Shown piece after piece: positions 44,901-52,461 of a stretch of DNA of 64,000 nt. The stretch covers positions 1 to 64,000 of the forward strand of contig NZ_JBCHVB010000001.1 in assembly GCF_039023475.1 (NCBI RefSeq), in the 5' to 3' direction. The stretch is from Erwinia sp039023475. GTDB lineage: Bacteria; Pseudomonadota; Gammaproteobacteria; Enterobacterales; Enterobacteriaceae. The notes under the pieces are model-generated. The model did no database searches. It saw nothing but the letters and a program-made list of their open reading frames with translations, and was not told where the DNA came from. Numbering within the stretch: the first letter of the stretch is position 1; each line of letters begins with the position of its first letter. Both the position numbers and the translations under genes were made by a program.

Positions 44901-44949
44901 CGGGGTTAAGGGCTGGCACTATAACGCAGGTGTTCGCTGGACGTTTTGA
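38941..44949 (+). CDS. Giant autotransporter adhesin-like protein, 2002 aa
   Basis: A type Va autotransporter. Signal peptide residues 1-27 (cut after LNASA). An unusual N-terminal module (about 28-300) carries a cysteine pair at 45 and 47 and no repeats. A long passenger (about 300-1470) of irregular beta-helix repeats follows (patterns such as INLNGDNSTGI and VNTGDITLGGEGSTGI). A pertactin-like stem (about 1480-1700) includes a second cysteine pair at 1660 and 1666. A beta-barrel from about 1720 ends YNAGVRWTF. No protease or lipase motif was seen, so adhesion or aggregation is likely. The start is GTG after GAGGAAAACAC. No regulator is adjacent. Confidence 0.9.
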   Translation: MFKLNPVLLGLIAAQGMMFPALNASAAILKPYAPESNDNKSGVYCLCNGSTQTLSGLPQFSSGESGLTRVTLGDLQRTGRIIDDNLTGQERINIGQQNLNILIPDFENNTYSVYPVYDSLAFSNLPAVDLNTEVPDYYAVKDRQYIDARVASVSNGTINIDIGQQGATTRSSTNSWSMAAKQSQLFTASKRGQLNWNSDNRITFTAAAPPYNSDRLAFNLESVARYTGVFTINTLDGGVSTFNVTSLAGLRDYNDWLINQLANRAINPEDYSSAFHKAFTLYDGSVAYRLSPDILQDEVAQPSGDQVVLSADGPDARVKISAGKTLEVVNSSSAAVRASNGATAIVDGKLATTGPAQLESRGLELINGSTGINNGVINGGFLNNADGEGVDSSTLGYVGKAVAVTGGSNFTNNGVINLAAGDAPSGGRSDALWIDKSSAVNHGNINLGVADVSNGNSAAGVSLGGEASFINAEEGTLYIGRSPQNHKPDNTQDVAVNLSGGVSAIRQTLNASAINNGRIVIGSKVQNAVGMRVETGPDALALNNGTIDVNGRAQVQPAENIGLLALDAGSGGRVGNTGTINLNGDNSTGIKAIATHGNSASVYSTGTINVNGNADAAAGTNNTAVWVIGQDGGRAKAELSGPVYLNGNAAIGLRAEGNAVINVAAGAIPHSAGGQDQISFFTTGPDARINLPTNGHYVTSSPNGTLFRLLDGANFDARGMTLSLNAPGATGVTGSGRDSDIFTHGATFNMGAYGTGVKIEGGAQGTIDAATRLRLTGEGSSAATVDGDKHDLRGNVINPDVASDATTLLTNHAPISGLGNAQLGLLALAQAQLVNTGDITLGGEGSTGIAARFGATVTNSGDISVTRGGTGLYSEGYASPDDNTIPTEVTNNGTLNVYGIPGSTQPSTYGAIATGARSILNQNGIINLYGDNAVGGIVASDATINTGSTSSVVFHNDNQTGYQVRGADSIIFGSGGNTNVNTNGSTLYQLSNGGDFYALAPATVTLSGANSTGVSVSGEGSLIYRSDVFNVNGSGAAAIRVYDLGEAIITSAITLNGDNTLGAVSTGDRATIYAASQITGNGSNIAAFDVSYNAAIFNQYQGVVDLSGPNSTGVRVHDSGTFINYGSVHVASGTGIDVTSGYGYYNPVDSQLRVDDGIAALRVGSDAGLQVYGDGQGYSTLSASGSADGLLLDSGAQWFEANDVTLGAYGSGNAINNRAETDGIMLQNVRLETGRGAGIRSAVSFDAGGSAQIYVGSGGTGYLFAHEDGSTTSNDLLIGEGYSIVVPGEGTGVRANTTGRVIARGTIDIQSARGGSAIVTSTASQVINQGTIASQSVAAPIIDLRGGESVFINEGTIAAPNPETVVVAGGATSDVIALLDGKAVGDVNTGNGNDSLLVSGGTLDGSLTMGNGTNVATVQKVSLANTRHITTDNGAGSTLNLSDITARGGSFASDDLRKGTNLGAGWSTLNFYNTMWTLTDHIKLAHSTINVDGNSTLFAGNGVNPLLQGAENDSLVVSNAGTLDLTNGGSAVNDSLTINGDLVSAQGNLRLNSAATQSDILRVNGSVSGTTRIEDSLTGSPLMDGNRDGVIAATEGVSLAQVSGNASAGSFVLPRGYVASGPWQYSLYSFAPGSSDASQRQLSGSGDDFWDYRLANAFVCEAGSLCQPQTGSGRAAVRPAVTPQVPSYLSTPVGLAYYQLATTDDLHKRLGELRHQQGMSDTPDGEMFIRYLGSNLKYQSDRGLSDYGYDFDLDYSAVQLGGNLLHIEGAQDSLRGGIAYTRGNTRIRPHAADGYSSTAFDSDSLALYGTWQRTSGLYVDGSLAWNWHRGETDIARQKAVASPKGDGWTASLESGYPFEFSNGLRIEPQAQLTYLRVNMDSFTDRDRTFVSYENYDQTIGRLGARMDHTWQDESLRQYTPYIRTNYYQSWGGAAKTKVSAGDSNISQTFTGGRLGQMWDIGVGGTTTFRNAVSLYAEADYRKEIDGNGVKGWHYNAGVRWTF

Positions 44950-45167
44950 GCATGAAGCGCGGGCGTGGCCCGCGCATCATGCTGGCTGACGACAGAGGGT
45001 CACCTCTCAACAGAAAAACGTAATTTTTGCGAGGGCGTACGCAGCACGGGATGTTTATTGCGCGTTCTGACCGCGTCATTGTCTCTTCAGGGACAATGTA
45101 CGAGCCGAATTTATGGCAACGTTCTATGCTTTATAAACGCAAACTGTCAGAAATACAGGAGTAAAAT

Positions 45168-46076
45168 ATGAGTAAAGAAAATCGCGTATCCTCCTCCCTT
45201 AATCAGACTGATTCAGATAATTATCCCGTTCCACCGTTTGAACATCAGAAGCAGCCTTTTCCCGGTCTGGCGGGAAAAATGACGCCTCGTCCCGACCATG
45301 GCGAAACCTCCTATAAGGGAAGTGGCCGTCTGCAGGGACGTAAGGCGCTGATCACCGGCGGCGATTCAGGCATAGGGCGCGCCGTTGCTATCGCCTACGC
45401 CCGGGAAGGCGCCGATGTTGCCATCAACTATCTGCCGGCTGAAGAAGAGGATGCGAAGGAAGTCATTGCGCTAATCCGCGCGGAAGGACGTAAAGCGGTG
45501 GCGCTGCCTGGCGATATTCGCGAAGAAGCCTTCTGCCAGACGCTGGTGAAAGAGGCAGCCGAAGCGCTGGGTGGTCTGGATCTGCTGGTCAACAATGCCG
45601 GACGGCAGCAGTACAGTGAATCGATCCGGGATCTGACAACCGAATCTTTTGACGCCACGTTTAAAACTAACGTTTATGCCATGTTCTGGATAACCAAAGC
45701 CGCCGTGGACTATCTGCCGCGCGGCGCCTCCATTATTAACACCTCTTCCGTTCAGGCTGACAAGCCCAGCGATATTCTGCTGGATTATGCCCAGACGAAA
45801 GCCGCTATCACCGCGTTTACCAAATCGCTGGCGAAGCAGCTTGGTCCGGAGGGTATCCGCGTTAACGCCGTCGCGCCCGGGCCTTACTGGACCGTTTTAC
45901 AGTGCTGCGGCGGACAGCCGCAGGAGAAAATCGAACAGTTTGGCGCTTCCGCTCCGCTGGGAAGACCAGGACAGCCAGCCGAGATAGCGCCGCTCTACGT
46001 GACGCTCGCCTCTCAGGAAAACAGTTACGCATCGGGCCAGGTCTGGTGCTCCGATGGCGGCACCGGCACGTTGTAA
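45168..46076 (+). CDS. yghA: YghA-like SDR oxidoreductase
   Basis: A 302-residue SDR with an N-terminal extension (PFPGLAGKMTPRPDHGE) typical of YghA/glucose-dehydrogenase-like stress SDRs. Core motifs are ALITGGDSGIGRAVAIAYAR, LDLLVNNAGRQQ, the Ser in INTSSVQA, the YAQTKAAI Tyr-Lys pair and APGPYWTVLQ. It matches E. coli YghA along its length (294). GGAG precedes the ATG. A zinc alcohol dehydrogenase follows 45 bases later on the same strand. Confidence 0.85.
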   Translation: MSKENRVSSSLNQTDSDNYPVPPFEHQKQPFPGLAGKMTPRPDHGETSYKGSGRLQGRKALITGGDSGIGRAVAIAYAREGADVAINYLPAEEEDAKEVIALIRAEGRKAVALPGDIREEAFCQTLVKEAAEALGGLDLLVNNAGRQQYSESIRDLTTESFDATFKTNVYAMFWITKAAVDYLPRGASIINTSSVQADKPSDILLDYAQTKAAITAFTKSLAKQLGPEGIRVNAVAPGPYWTVLQCCGGQPQEKIEQFGASAPLGRPGQPAEIAPLYVTLASQENSYASGQVWCSDGGTGTL

Positions 46077-46121
46077 TACCTCATCCCGCAGTGGAATCTG
46101 ATATCTGGAGGAGTTAAAACG

Positions 46122-47315
46122 ATGAAAGCGCTTACCTATCATGGGCCACACAAAGTCAGTGTGGACACTATGCCCGATCCGGCCCTTGAAGCGGCGGATG
46201 ACATTATCCTGCGGGTCACGGCCACCGCTATCTGCGGCTCCGATCTGCATCTTTATCGCGGCAAGATCCCCGGTACTCATCATGGCGATATCTTCGGACA
46301 TGAGTTTATGGGTGAAGTGGTGGAAACCGGGTCGGCCGTAACCGCCGTCGCGAAAGGCGATCGGGTGGTCATTCCTTTTGTGATCGCCTGCGGTGACTGC
46401 TTTTTCTGCCACCTTCATCAGTATGCGGCCTGTGAAAACACCAATAGTGGCAAAGGGGCCGCACTCAACCGTAAGAGTATCACGCCGCCCGCCGCGCTTT
46501 TTGGCTACAGCGACCTGTACGGCGGTATTCCTGGCGGTCAGGCGGAGTATGTCCGCGTGCCGAAAGCCAACACCGGGCCGTTTAAAGTGCCCGATACCTT
46601 ATCGGATGAAAAAGTGCTGTTCCTGTCGGACATTCTGCCGACGGCCTGGCAGGCGGTGAAAAACGCCGAAATTAAGCCGGGATCCAGCGTGGCTATCTAT
46701 GGCGCGGGACCGGTTGGCTTGCTCAGCGCAGCCTGTGCCCGTCTGGAGGGTGCGGAACAGATATTTATGATCGATCATAACGACTATCGGCTGGCCTTTG
46801 CCCATGAGCGCTACGGCGTGATCCCCATCAACTTTGATAAAAATGACGATCCGGCCGCCTGGATTATTGAAAACAGCGCCGGGCATCGCGGCGTCGATGC
46901 CGTCATTGATGCGGTAGGGTTTGAGGCGAAAGGCAGCCTGACGGAAACTGTCCTGACCACTCTGAAAATTGAGGGGAGCAGCGGTAAGGTGCTGCGGCAG
47001 TGTATCGCGGCGGTCAGGCGGGGCGGGGTGGTCAGCGTGCCGGGTATTTATGCCGGATTTATTCACAGCTTTATGTTCGGTGATGCGTTTGATAAGGGGC
47101 TGACGTTCAAAATGGGGCAAACTCATGTTCACGCTTTCCTGCCCGATTTACTGTCGCTGATCGAGAAAGGGCATCTGAAACCTGAAGAGATCGTCACGCA
47201 CCATATGCCGCTGGAGGACGCTGCCCGCGGCTATGAGATTTTTGAAAAACGTCAGGAAGAGTGCCGCAAGGTGATTCTGGTGCCGGGCATGGGCGCCGAC
47301 AGAGCCACAATCTGA
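46122..47315 (+). CDS. Zinc-dependent alcohol dehydrogenase (formaldehyde-dehydrogenase-like)
   Basis: A 397-residue MDR enzyme. Catalytic zinc ligands lie in TAICGSDLHLYRG and FGHEFMGEVV. The structural-zinc cysteines lie in IACGDCFFCHLHQYAACEN. The Rossmann loop is AIYGAGPVGLLSAAC. The insert between them is like glutathione-independent formaldehyde dehydrogenases. It probably oxidises aldehydes or alcohols, in one operon with the yghA-like gene and near other stress genes. Confidence 0.87.
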   Translation: MKALTYHGPHKVSVDTMPDPALEAADDIILRVTATAICGSDLHLYRGKIPGTHHGDIFGHEFMGEVVETGSAVTAVAKGDRVVIPFVIACGDCFFCHLHQYAACENTNSGKGAALNRKSITPPAALFGYSDLYGGIPGGQAEYVRVPKANTGPFKVPDTLSDEKVLFLSDILPTAWQAVKNAEIKPGSSVAIYGAGPVGLLSAACARLEGAEQIFMIDHNDYRLAFAHERYGVIPINFDKNDDPAAWIIENSAGHRGVDAVIDAVGFEAKGSLTETVLTTLKIEGSSGKVLRQCIAAVRRGGVVSVPGIYAGFIHSFMFGDAFDKGLTFKMGQTHVHAFLPDLLSLIEKGHLKPEEIVTHHMPLEDAARGYEIFEKRQEECRKVILVPGMGADRATI

Positions 47316-47715
47316 GGCGTAACGGCAGGTGGAGCGGGCCGCCGCGGCTTTCAGGCAGGCGCCCGCTCAGCCACAGGGCTAAGAAATGCCAGCAGATACC
47401 CTTTACAAAATAATATATTTTTACATTCAGCCATAAATATAAAGATTATATTCCGGTTACATTATTTTAACGTTATCAGAAGTTCGTACTGCGTTAAAAT
47501 TGCAGTTCTCTCAGAAGCTTAGTCAGCAGCATAATTTGATAGGTATTTTTTATCAATTATTGCTTGAAACCCTGAGGCATGTTGCTAGAGTTATTCATGC
47601 ACGACGTTACTGAGGGCCTTAAATAATTAAGCTGGCAGCATGGCGGTAATTATTCGTCAACAAATTGTCAGAGAGTTGGCCTCAGTAAAAATTCAAACAC
47701 GAAGAGGAAGATAAT
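47316..47715. other. Intergenic region before yciG
   Basis: About 400 bases, AT-rich. The yciG promoter must lie here. TTGAAA at about 47563 followed by CTAGAG could be a promoter, but this is uncertain. No gene seen. Confidence 0.3.
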
Positions 47716-47880
47716 ATGACTCAGCATCGTGGTAATTCCGGCAACTTCGCCGAGGATCGTGAAAAAGCATCTGAAGCAGGCAAGAAGGGCGGACAGAGTA
47801 GCGGCGGTAACTTTAAGAATGACCGTGAAAAAGCGTCTGAAGCGGGTAAAAAAGGCGGGCAGAACAGCCGCCGTGACTAA
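47716..47880 (+). CDS. yciG: KGG-repeat stress protein YciG
   Basis: A 54-residue hydrophilic protein with two KGG motifs (REKASEAGKKGGQSSGG and again REKASEAGKKGGQNS), matching YciG/con-10-like proteins induced by general stress. The start MTQHRGNSGNFAEDREKA is shared with a paralogue at 55059. AGAGGAAG precedes the ATG. It heads yciG-yciF-yciE-katN, an RpoS-dependent operon in Salmonella. Confidence 0.92.
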   Translation: MTQHRGNSGNFAEDREKASEAGKKGGQSSGGNFKNDREKASEAGKKGGQNSRRD

Positions 47881-47896
47881 GACCTGTTAAGTGCTA

Positions 47897-47953
47897 TCCG
47901 GTACGACAGTACCGGAATAAAACCCACTTTCCTTTCTGGAAGTGGGTTTTTTT
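47897..47953 (+). terminator. Hairpins after yciG
   Basis: CCGGTAC-GACA-GTACCGG is followed by AAACCCACTT (47920-47929) pairing with AAGTGGGTTT, then a T run. This is probably a terminator or attenuator that makes yciG the most abundant product of the cluster. Confidence 0.7.
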
Positions 47954-48293
47954 AGGCCATAATAATCTCCACCATGCATGGAGAGCGTATCGGGTTTTAT
48001 ACTTGCAGCCTGATTTCATACGGAATAAATAAAGTGTGCATTTTTAATGCAGAGCTACTAATTTACCTTTCGGTAGTAAAATCTCCCTCCATAAATTAAT
48101 CAAAATACCTTTCCCGAGTGTTTTCACTGCGTGAGTTTGCTTATGGAAGCATCATTAAGACTATTCTTAATATTTGGCTTTTATGTGGTGTTGTCTCTGG
48201 AAATAGAATCAATTGCTTCTATGCTTAATAAGGTTAATAAAAGTTTGAACGTACACCTGATTCATAATTTTTGTCTGTTTCAAAACGGAGAGA
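47954..48293. other. Intergenic region yciG-yciF
   Basis: About 340 AT-rich bases after the yciG terminator. A separate promoter for yciF-yciE-katN is likely. The open frame at 48131-48343 overlaps yciF and is not convincing. Confidence 0.35.
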
Positions 48294-48296
48294 ATG

Positions 48297-48770
48297 ATGA
48301 CTATCAAGACCCTGGAAGACCTGTTTATCCACGACTTATCTGATATCTACAGTGCAGAAAAGCAGATTACCCGCGCACTGCCTAAGATGGCCCGTGCCGC
48401 CACCGATGAAAAACTGGTCGCGGCTTTTAAACAGCATCTTGAAGAGACGCAGGGGCAGATTGAGCGCCTGGATCAGCTGGTTGAAAAGACCGAAGGCGTG
48501 CGCATCAAACGCATGAAGTGCCACGCGCTGGAAGGCCTGGTGGAAGAAGCCCAGGAAATCATTGACTCAGTGGAGGCCGGTCCGGTCAGAGATGCAGGGT
48601 TAATCGGCGCGGCTCAGAAGGTCGAGCACTACGAAATTGCCACTTACGGCACGTTGCGCGCTATGGCCGCCAGACTCGGCTATACGGAAGCGGAAAAACT
48701 GCTGACCGAGACGCTCAATGAAGAAAAAACAACGGACGAAAAACTGACCGTGATTGCAGAACAGCAATAG
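48297..48770 (+). CDS. yciF: Ferritin-like protein YciF (DUF892)
   Basis: A 157-residue four-helix ferritin-like protein matching E. coli YciF (166). Seen are DLFIHDLSDIYSAEKQITRA, the metal-type EETQGQIERL helix, IKRMKCHALEGLVEEA and AAQKVEHYEIATYGTL, which contain the Glu and His ligands. Its function is unclear but it is stress-linked. ATG 48294 or 48297 are both possible after GGAGAGA. It is followed by yciE and katN. Confidence 0.93.
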   Translation: MTIKTLEDLFIHDLSDIYSAEKQITRALPKMARAATDEKLVAAFKQHLEETQGQIERLDQLVEKTEGVRIKRMKCHALEGLVEEAQEIIDSVEAGPVRDAGLIGAAQKVEHYEIATYGTLRAMAARLGYTEAEKLLTETLNEEKTTDEKLTVIAEQQ

Positions 48771-48809
48771 TTCTGCGGACGGCAGCATCGATAACGTGAG
48801 AGGTAAATC

Positions 48810-49316
48810 ATGACGAATGAAGAACACTACCTTGACTGGGTAAAAGACGCCCACGCAATGGAAAAGCAGGCTGAAAGCATGCTGGAAAAGATGGCAGGCC
48901 GGCTTGAGCACTATCCCGATCTGAAAGCCCGCATTGAACAGCATATTGAGGAAACGCGTCAGCAGCAGGCGATGGTGCAGTCCGTTATCGACAGATACGA
49001 CACCTCAAGTTCCACGATCAAAGATGCGATGGGCAAGCTGTCGGCGATGGGTCAGGCGATGGGCGGCATGATGGCCGACGATGAAGTCGTAAAAGGCGCT
49101 ATGAGCGGCTATGTCTTTGAGAACCTTGAAATTGCCAGCTACACCTCGCTGATTGCGGCGGCTGAAGTTGTAGGCGATCAGGAAGGCGCACGTATTTTTA
49201 CCCAAATCCGTGAGCAGGAGATGGCGATGGCTGACTGGTGCCTGAAGCATCTGCCAGATGTCACCGAGCAGTTTTTGGTGCGCTCCGCCGCGCCGGGTGT
49301 GGAAGCAAAAAAATAA
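48810..49316 (+). CDS. yciE: Ferritin-like protein YciE (DUF892)
   Basis: A 168-residue paralogue of YciF, the same length as E. coli YciE. Seen are HYLDWVKDAHAMEKQAESML, ARIEQHIEETRQQ, FENLEIASYTSLIAAA and the conserved terminal GVEAKK. A methionine-rich loop (MGQAMGGMMADDE) replaces a less Met-rich loop of E. coli. It is the third gene of the cluster, 40 bases after yciF. Confidence 0.93.
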   Translation: MTNEEHYLDWVKDAHAMEKQAESMLEKMAGRLEHYPDLKARIEQHIEETRQQQAMVQSVIDRYDTSSSTIKDAMGKLSAMGQAMGGMMADDEVVKGAMSGYVFENLEIASYTSLIAAAEVVGDQEGARIFTQIREQEMAMADWCLKHLPDVTEQFLVRSAAPGVEAKK

Positions 49317-49386
49317 TTCGCAGCACCAGCGAAAGGCCTGCCTGAAGGCAGGCCAGCAGAACATTTAATAAAAACCGGAGTGAGCT

Positions 49387-50286
49387 ATGTTTAAACACGT
49401 AAAACAATTGCAGTACACCGTACGCGTTGCCGGGCCGAATCCGGGGCTGGCTAACTTACTGCTTGAGCAGTTTGGCGGACCGCAGGGCGAACTGGCCGCT
49501 GCCTGCCGCTATTTTACCCAGGGGCTGGGAGATGATGATCCAGGCCGTAAAGATATGCTGATGGATATCGCTACCGAAGAGCTGAGCCACCTTGAGATCA
49601 TTGGTTCACTGGTCGGTATGCTGAACAAGGGTGCAAAAGGCGCACTGGCCGAGGGCACTGAAGAGGAAGGTGAGCTGTATCGTAATATCACCGGCAACGG
49701 CAATGACAGCCATCTGACCTCGCTGTTATATGGCGGCGGTCCTGCGCTGACCAACTCAGGCGGGGTGCCATGGACCGCAGCCTATGTTGATACCATTGGT
49801 GAAGTGACGGCAGATTTGCGCTCCAACATCGCTGCGGAAGCAAGGGCGAAAATCCTTTATGAGCGTCTGATCAATATGACGGACGACCCGGGCGTGAAAG
49901 ATGCGCTGGGCTTCCTGATGACGCGGGAAGTGGCGCACCAGATATCGTTTGAAAAGGCGCTTTACTCTATTCGTAATAACTTCCCGCCAGGAAAACTGCC
50001 GCCGATTGAGAAATATGCCAATAACTACTACAACATGTCTGAAGGTGGAGATGTTCGTGGTAGCTGGAACTCCGATGAAAACTTCAACTATGTCGCTAAT
50101 CCTACCCCGGCTGTGGATGGCGGTGACGGCATGGCCAGCGTGGAACTCCCCGCTGAGCAGCAGGCCGATCTGGACAGTATGATTAAACGTACAGCGTCCG
50201 ACCCGTCGGTCAACCCGGTCACCGGTACCGATATCGGCTCCGTTCCACCGATTGAAAATGATTCGGCTCCCGCCAAAAAATCCTGA
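49387..50286 (+). CDS. katN: Manganese catalase KatN
   Basis: A non-haem dimanganese catalase (299 residues) that breaks down hydrogen peroxide. Ligand helices show PQGELAAACRYFTQG, ATEELSHLEIIGSLVGML (Glu/His), IAAEARAKILYERL and LMTREVAHQISFEKAL. Salmonella carries the same yciGFE-katN order under RpoS. GGAG precedes the ATG. A strong hairpin follows the stop. Confidence 0.95.
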   Translation: MFKHVKQLQYTVRVAGPNPGLANLLLEQFGGPQGELAAACRYFTQGLGDDDPGRKDMLMDIATEELSHLEIIGSLVGMLNKGAKGALAEGTEEEGELYRNITGNGNDSHLTSLLYGGGPALTNSGGVPWTAAYVDTIGEVTADLRSNIAAEARAKILYERLINMTDDPGVKDALGFLMTREVAHQISFEKALYSIRNNFPPGKLPPIEKYANNYYNMSEGGDVRGSWNSDENFNYVANPTPAVDGGDGMASVELPAEQQADLDSMIKRTASDPSVNPVTGTDIGSVPPIENDSAPAKKS

Positions 50287-50295
50287 TATTACCGT

Positions 50296-50318
50296 GACGG
50301 CCTGCGGGCCGTCTTTTT
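50296..50318 (+). terminator. Terminator after katN
   Basis: GACGGCC-TGC-GGGCCGTC followed by TTTTT. Confidence 0.8.
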
Positions 50319-50338
50319 AGTTCAAAGAGATTACTTAC

Positions 50339-50614
50339 ATGTACAGCCTGTTAAAAAGTCTGTTCAGCAGTCCTGAGCGTCTTTTAAGTGTAATGTCACG
50401 AAGAGACATGCAGGAGGAGAAAGATGATGGCGAACGCATTCTGATCGATGAAGATGGCGGCGCTTCCGTAAATATATGCAGTCCGGAAGTACACGAGGAT
50501 TTTGCGCGTCACGTCGAGACGCTAAGGCACGCAGGCGACGTCTCTTCCTTAAACTTAGCAGGGAAAAAAACAGTGGTTGAGCAGGATGTGCTCAAAAAGT
50601 ACCCAGCTAATTAA
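50339..50614 (+). CDS. Small hypothetical protein, 91 aa
   Basis: Not recognised. It is a hydrophilic, acidic protein (MYSLLKSLFSSPERLLSVMS; ERILIDEDGGASVNICSPEV; HEDFARHVETLRHAGDVSSL) with no membrane segment. It lies just after the katN terminator and has only a weak ribosome site. Codon composition and a clear protein-like sequence favour a real gene. Confidence 0.55.
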   Translation: MYSLLKSLFSSPERLLSVMSRRDMQEEKDDGERILIDEDGGASVNICSPEVHEDFARHVETLRHAGDVSSLNLAGKKTVVEQDVLKKYPAN

Positions 50615-50766
50615 ATAAGAAGCCACGTTTATCCCGCAGAGCGGGTTTTGCAATGAGAGGGAAGGCCAGGCAGCATCCAGGGAAAAAGCAAACCGCTATC
50701 TGCTCAGTGCAATACAGTTGTTAAGGTGCTAGGCTGTATATATGTCCAGCTACCGTGGGAGCCTGT

Positions 50767-50970
50767 GTGCACGGTCAGGAACAGGATTATTCAATAGCTA
50801 TCCACGCAGTGATAGGTCGCGCTGTTTCGGAACTCATTGAAGCAGGGGAACCGCTGGGTAAGCAAAATATACTTATCATGTTGCAGGTTCACAGCGCGCA
50901 GTCGACGCAGGAAGGGAAGAAAATCATCTACCAGATGGCGTTTCGTAAGTTACTTGAAGAGTTCCGGTAA
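50767..50970 (+). CDS. YmgB/AriR-family small protein
   Basis: About 67 residues from GTG 50767 (GGGAG six bases upstream; GTG 50755 is an alternative). The pattern AIHAVIGRAVSELIEAGEPL then KQNILIMLQVHSAQSTQEGK fits the helical dimer of YmgB/AriR, whose E. coli members modulate RcsB, biofilm and acid resistance. It faces the three similar minus-strand genes that follow. Confidence 0.7.
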   Translation: MHGQEQDYSIAIHAVIGRAVSELIEAGEPLGKQNILIMLQVHSAQSTQEGKKIIYQMAFRKLLEEFR

Positions 50971-51144
50971 GTCCTTTGCCGGGCGAAAGGCGGGAAGATA
51001 ATCTCTCGTTCTATCGCCATTATATTCCGCTATCCGTTTTTTTAAATCACCGCTTTCCCTGTTCCATCTTCAGCATTGCCACTCTGGGCACCCTCGGTTG
51101 CAGACATCCGTCATGAGGTTCAGAACGCGTAGGGCAACTATCGC

Positions 51145-51435
51145 TTAGTGTTTCTTGGCGCCGTCGGGTGGGCCTTCACTCGTAAAAAGATGAATGTTAT
51201 CGCGGCCGCGGACGCGATGCGTAACAGGCTTTGGTGGCGCCGGTCGGTTGTTTTTCACTTCTGCGATAGCAAGCTGGCAGGCACGTTGTCTGGCAGGGAT
51301 TTTTTCGACAGCAGCCATGTGCTGCAATTGTTGTATCAGTGACGCATTACTGACAGGCGCATCCCCTCTGAGAAGGGCAAGGATCGCTTCGCCAAATACA
51401 ATATCCGTCAATATGTCTTCATCTTTTTGATACAT
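51145..51435 (-). CDS. YmgA-like connector protein
   Basis: A 96-residue member of the YmgB family: IVFGEAILALLRGDAPVSNA and SLIQQLQHMAAVEKIPARQR. It has a basic, flexible tail (PVTHRVRGRDNIHLF). This resembles E. coli YmgA (EITGQAVLQILR, then LIKQLLVMKSAEE). It is downstream of ycgZ on the same strand as in E. coli. Confidence 0.7.
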   Translation of the reverse strand: MYQKDEDILTDIVFGEAILALLRGDAPVSNASLIQQLQHMAAVEKIPARQRACQLAIAEVKNNRPAPPKPVTHRVRGRDNIHLFTSEGPPDGAKKH

Positions 51436-51611
51436 ACCTACATCTCTGAATCAGTTATTCAGGCACATTTCCATAAAGCCTTAGCCGCTGAGCATAACCC
51501 CTTTCAGGCCCCTCATCACCAGCATGACCGGAAAGAGAGACGTCAGGCGGGTTGCGGTAACTCACCCGAATAAAGAATAAATGCTGGATAAGCGTTTAGC
51601 GGGTAGAGCGC

Positions 51612-51857
51612 TTAGTCACCGCGACCAAACAGCATGCCAATTAGCGCCTGATAATGCTTTTCCTGCTCCGCCGACGTGGAAAGCTCAAGGCGTTTGAGCA
51701 GTTTGGTACAGATTGCTTTACGCGTGATTTGCCTGCCGGAGCGCAAAATTTCGACGACGATTTGTCCCAGCGTCTCCTGCTGGGAAGGAAGCGCCGCGTC
51801 ATTGAAATAACGGCTGATATCGTTCTCTGCTTTCGGGTTAGAGCCGTCCTGACGCAT
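51612..51857 (-). CDS. ycgZ: RcsB connector protein YcgZ
   Basis: An 81-residue protein close to E. coli YcgZ (78): ISRYFNDAALPSQQETLGQI, VVEILRSGRQITRKAICTKL and the terminal KHYQALIGMLFGRGD. In E. coli the ycgZ-ymgA-ariR operon is repressed by BluR and its products act through RcsB to lower curli and raise colanic acid. AAGGCAG precedes the ATG. Confidence 0.9.
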   Translation of the reverse strand: MRQDGSNPKAENDISRYFNDAALPSQQETLGQIVVEILRSGRQITRKAICTKLLKRLELSTSAEQEKHYQALIGMLFGRGD

Positions 51858-52152
51858 CTATCTGCCTTAAGTCGTTAAGAAAAAGTGATTTGCGCTAAAG
51901 TTATACAGAAATACATAACTTGTACAGTAATAGTGGATTTTTAAGAAAGTGAGGTTTTTGCAAAAAGTGCTAGTTGTTAATATTCAACCGGTTATATTGA
52001 GCGGGTTAGCGCTTTTTACAGGGGGGTAAGGGCAGATAAGCCATTGTTAACCGAAGAAGGCGAGCGGAAAAATGCACCGTAGCAGGTCAGGAAAATCGGT
52101 GGGACCGCTGACCAGCGGTATTGAATGTCCGCTGGTCTGGGTTTGTCGCTGA
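51858..52152. other. Region upstream of ycgZ
   Basis: About 295 bases holding the ycgZ promoter. TACAGAAATACATAACTTGT at 51905-51924, followed by ACAGTA, has partial symmetry that could be a MerR-type (BluR-like) operator. This is not testable by eye. Confidence 0.3.
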
Positions 52153-52461
52153 CTAGCGCAGTGGCCGTCCGGAAGCAGGATCGGCCAGGCCGATCGTAGC
52201 GACGCGCCGATCCGCCTGCGAAGTCAACGCCTCCAGCCAGTCGGGGCGGCTATCCGAATGCCATCCTTTACTGAAGGTCTGCAACCATTTTCTGGCCTGC
52301 CAGATACCGAGGAGGCGATCGTCATCCTGCTCATCGTCGGCCATAGTGTGTAATTGTTCAATAAGCGATAGCAGGGTAATATCCTGGTGGCTGAAAATAA
52401 GATTTAATGTCGCCTCGCCAATCATAACCTGCTGATTATTTTCCTGATAATATATAGTCAA
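52153..52461 (-). CDS. YmgB/YcgZ-family small protein with extended tail
   Basis: A 102-residue protein, TTG start after GGAGG. Residues 8-60 fit the family (VMIGEATLNLIFSHQDITLL; SLIEQLHTMADDEQDDDRLL). The C-terminal 40 residues (GWHSDSRPDWLEALTSQADR) are extra. It is the fourth member of this family within 1.7 kb. Confidence 0.65.
   Translation of the reverse strand: MTIYYQENNQQVMIGEATLNLIFSHQDITLLSLIEQLHTMADDEQDDDRLLGIWQARKWLQTFSKGWHSDSRPDWLEALTSQADRRVATIGLADPASGRPLR

Noticed and set aside
38941..44949. Large opposite-strand open frames inside the autotransporter gene
   Set aside because: They are shadows of the GC-biased repetitive passenger and encode no recognisable protein.
48131..48343. 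70-codon frame upstream of yciF
   Set aside because: It runs into yciF in another frame and has no ribosome site; the hydrophobic start is due to AT-rich sequence.
50734..50749. LexA-like box CTGTATATATGTCCAG before the YmgB-like gene
   Set aside because: The right half is CCAG rather than ACAG; with one key mismatch I do not call it.
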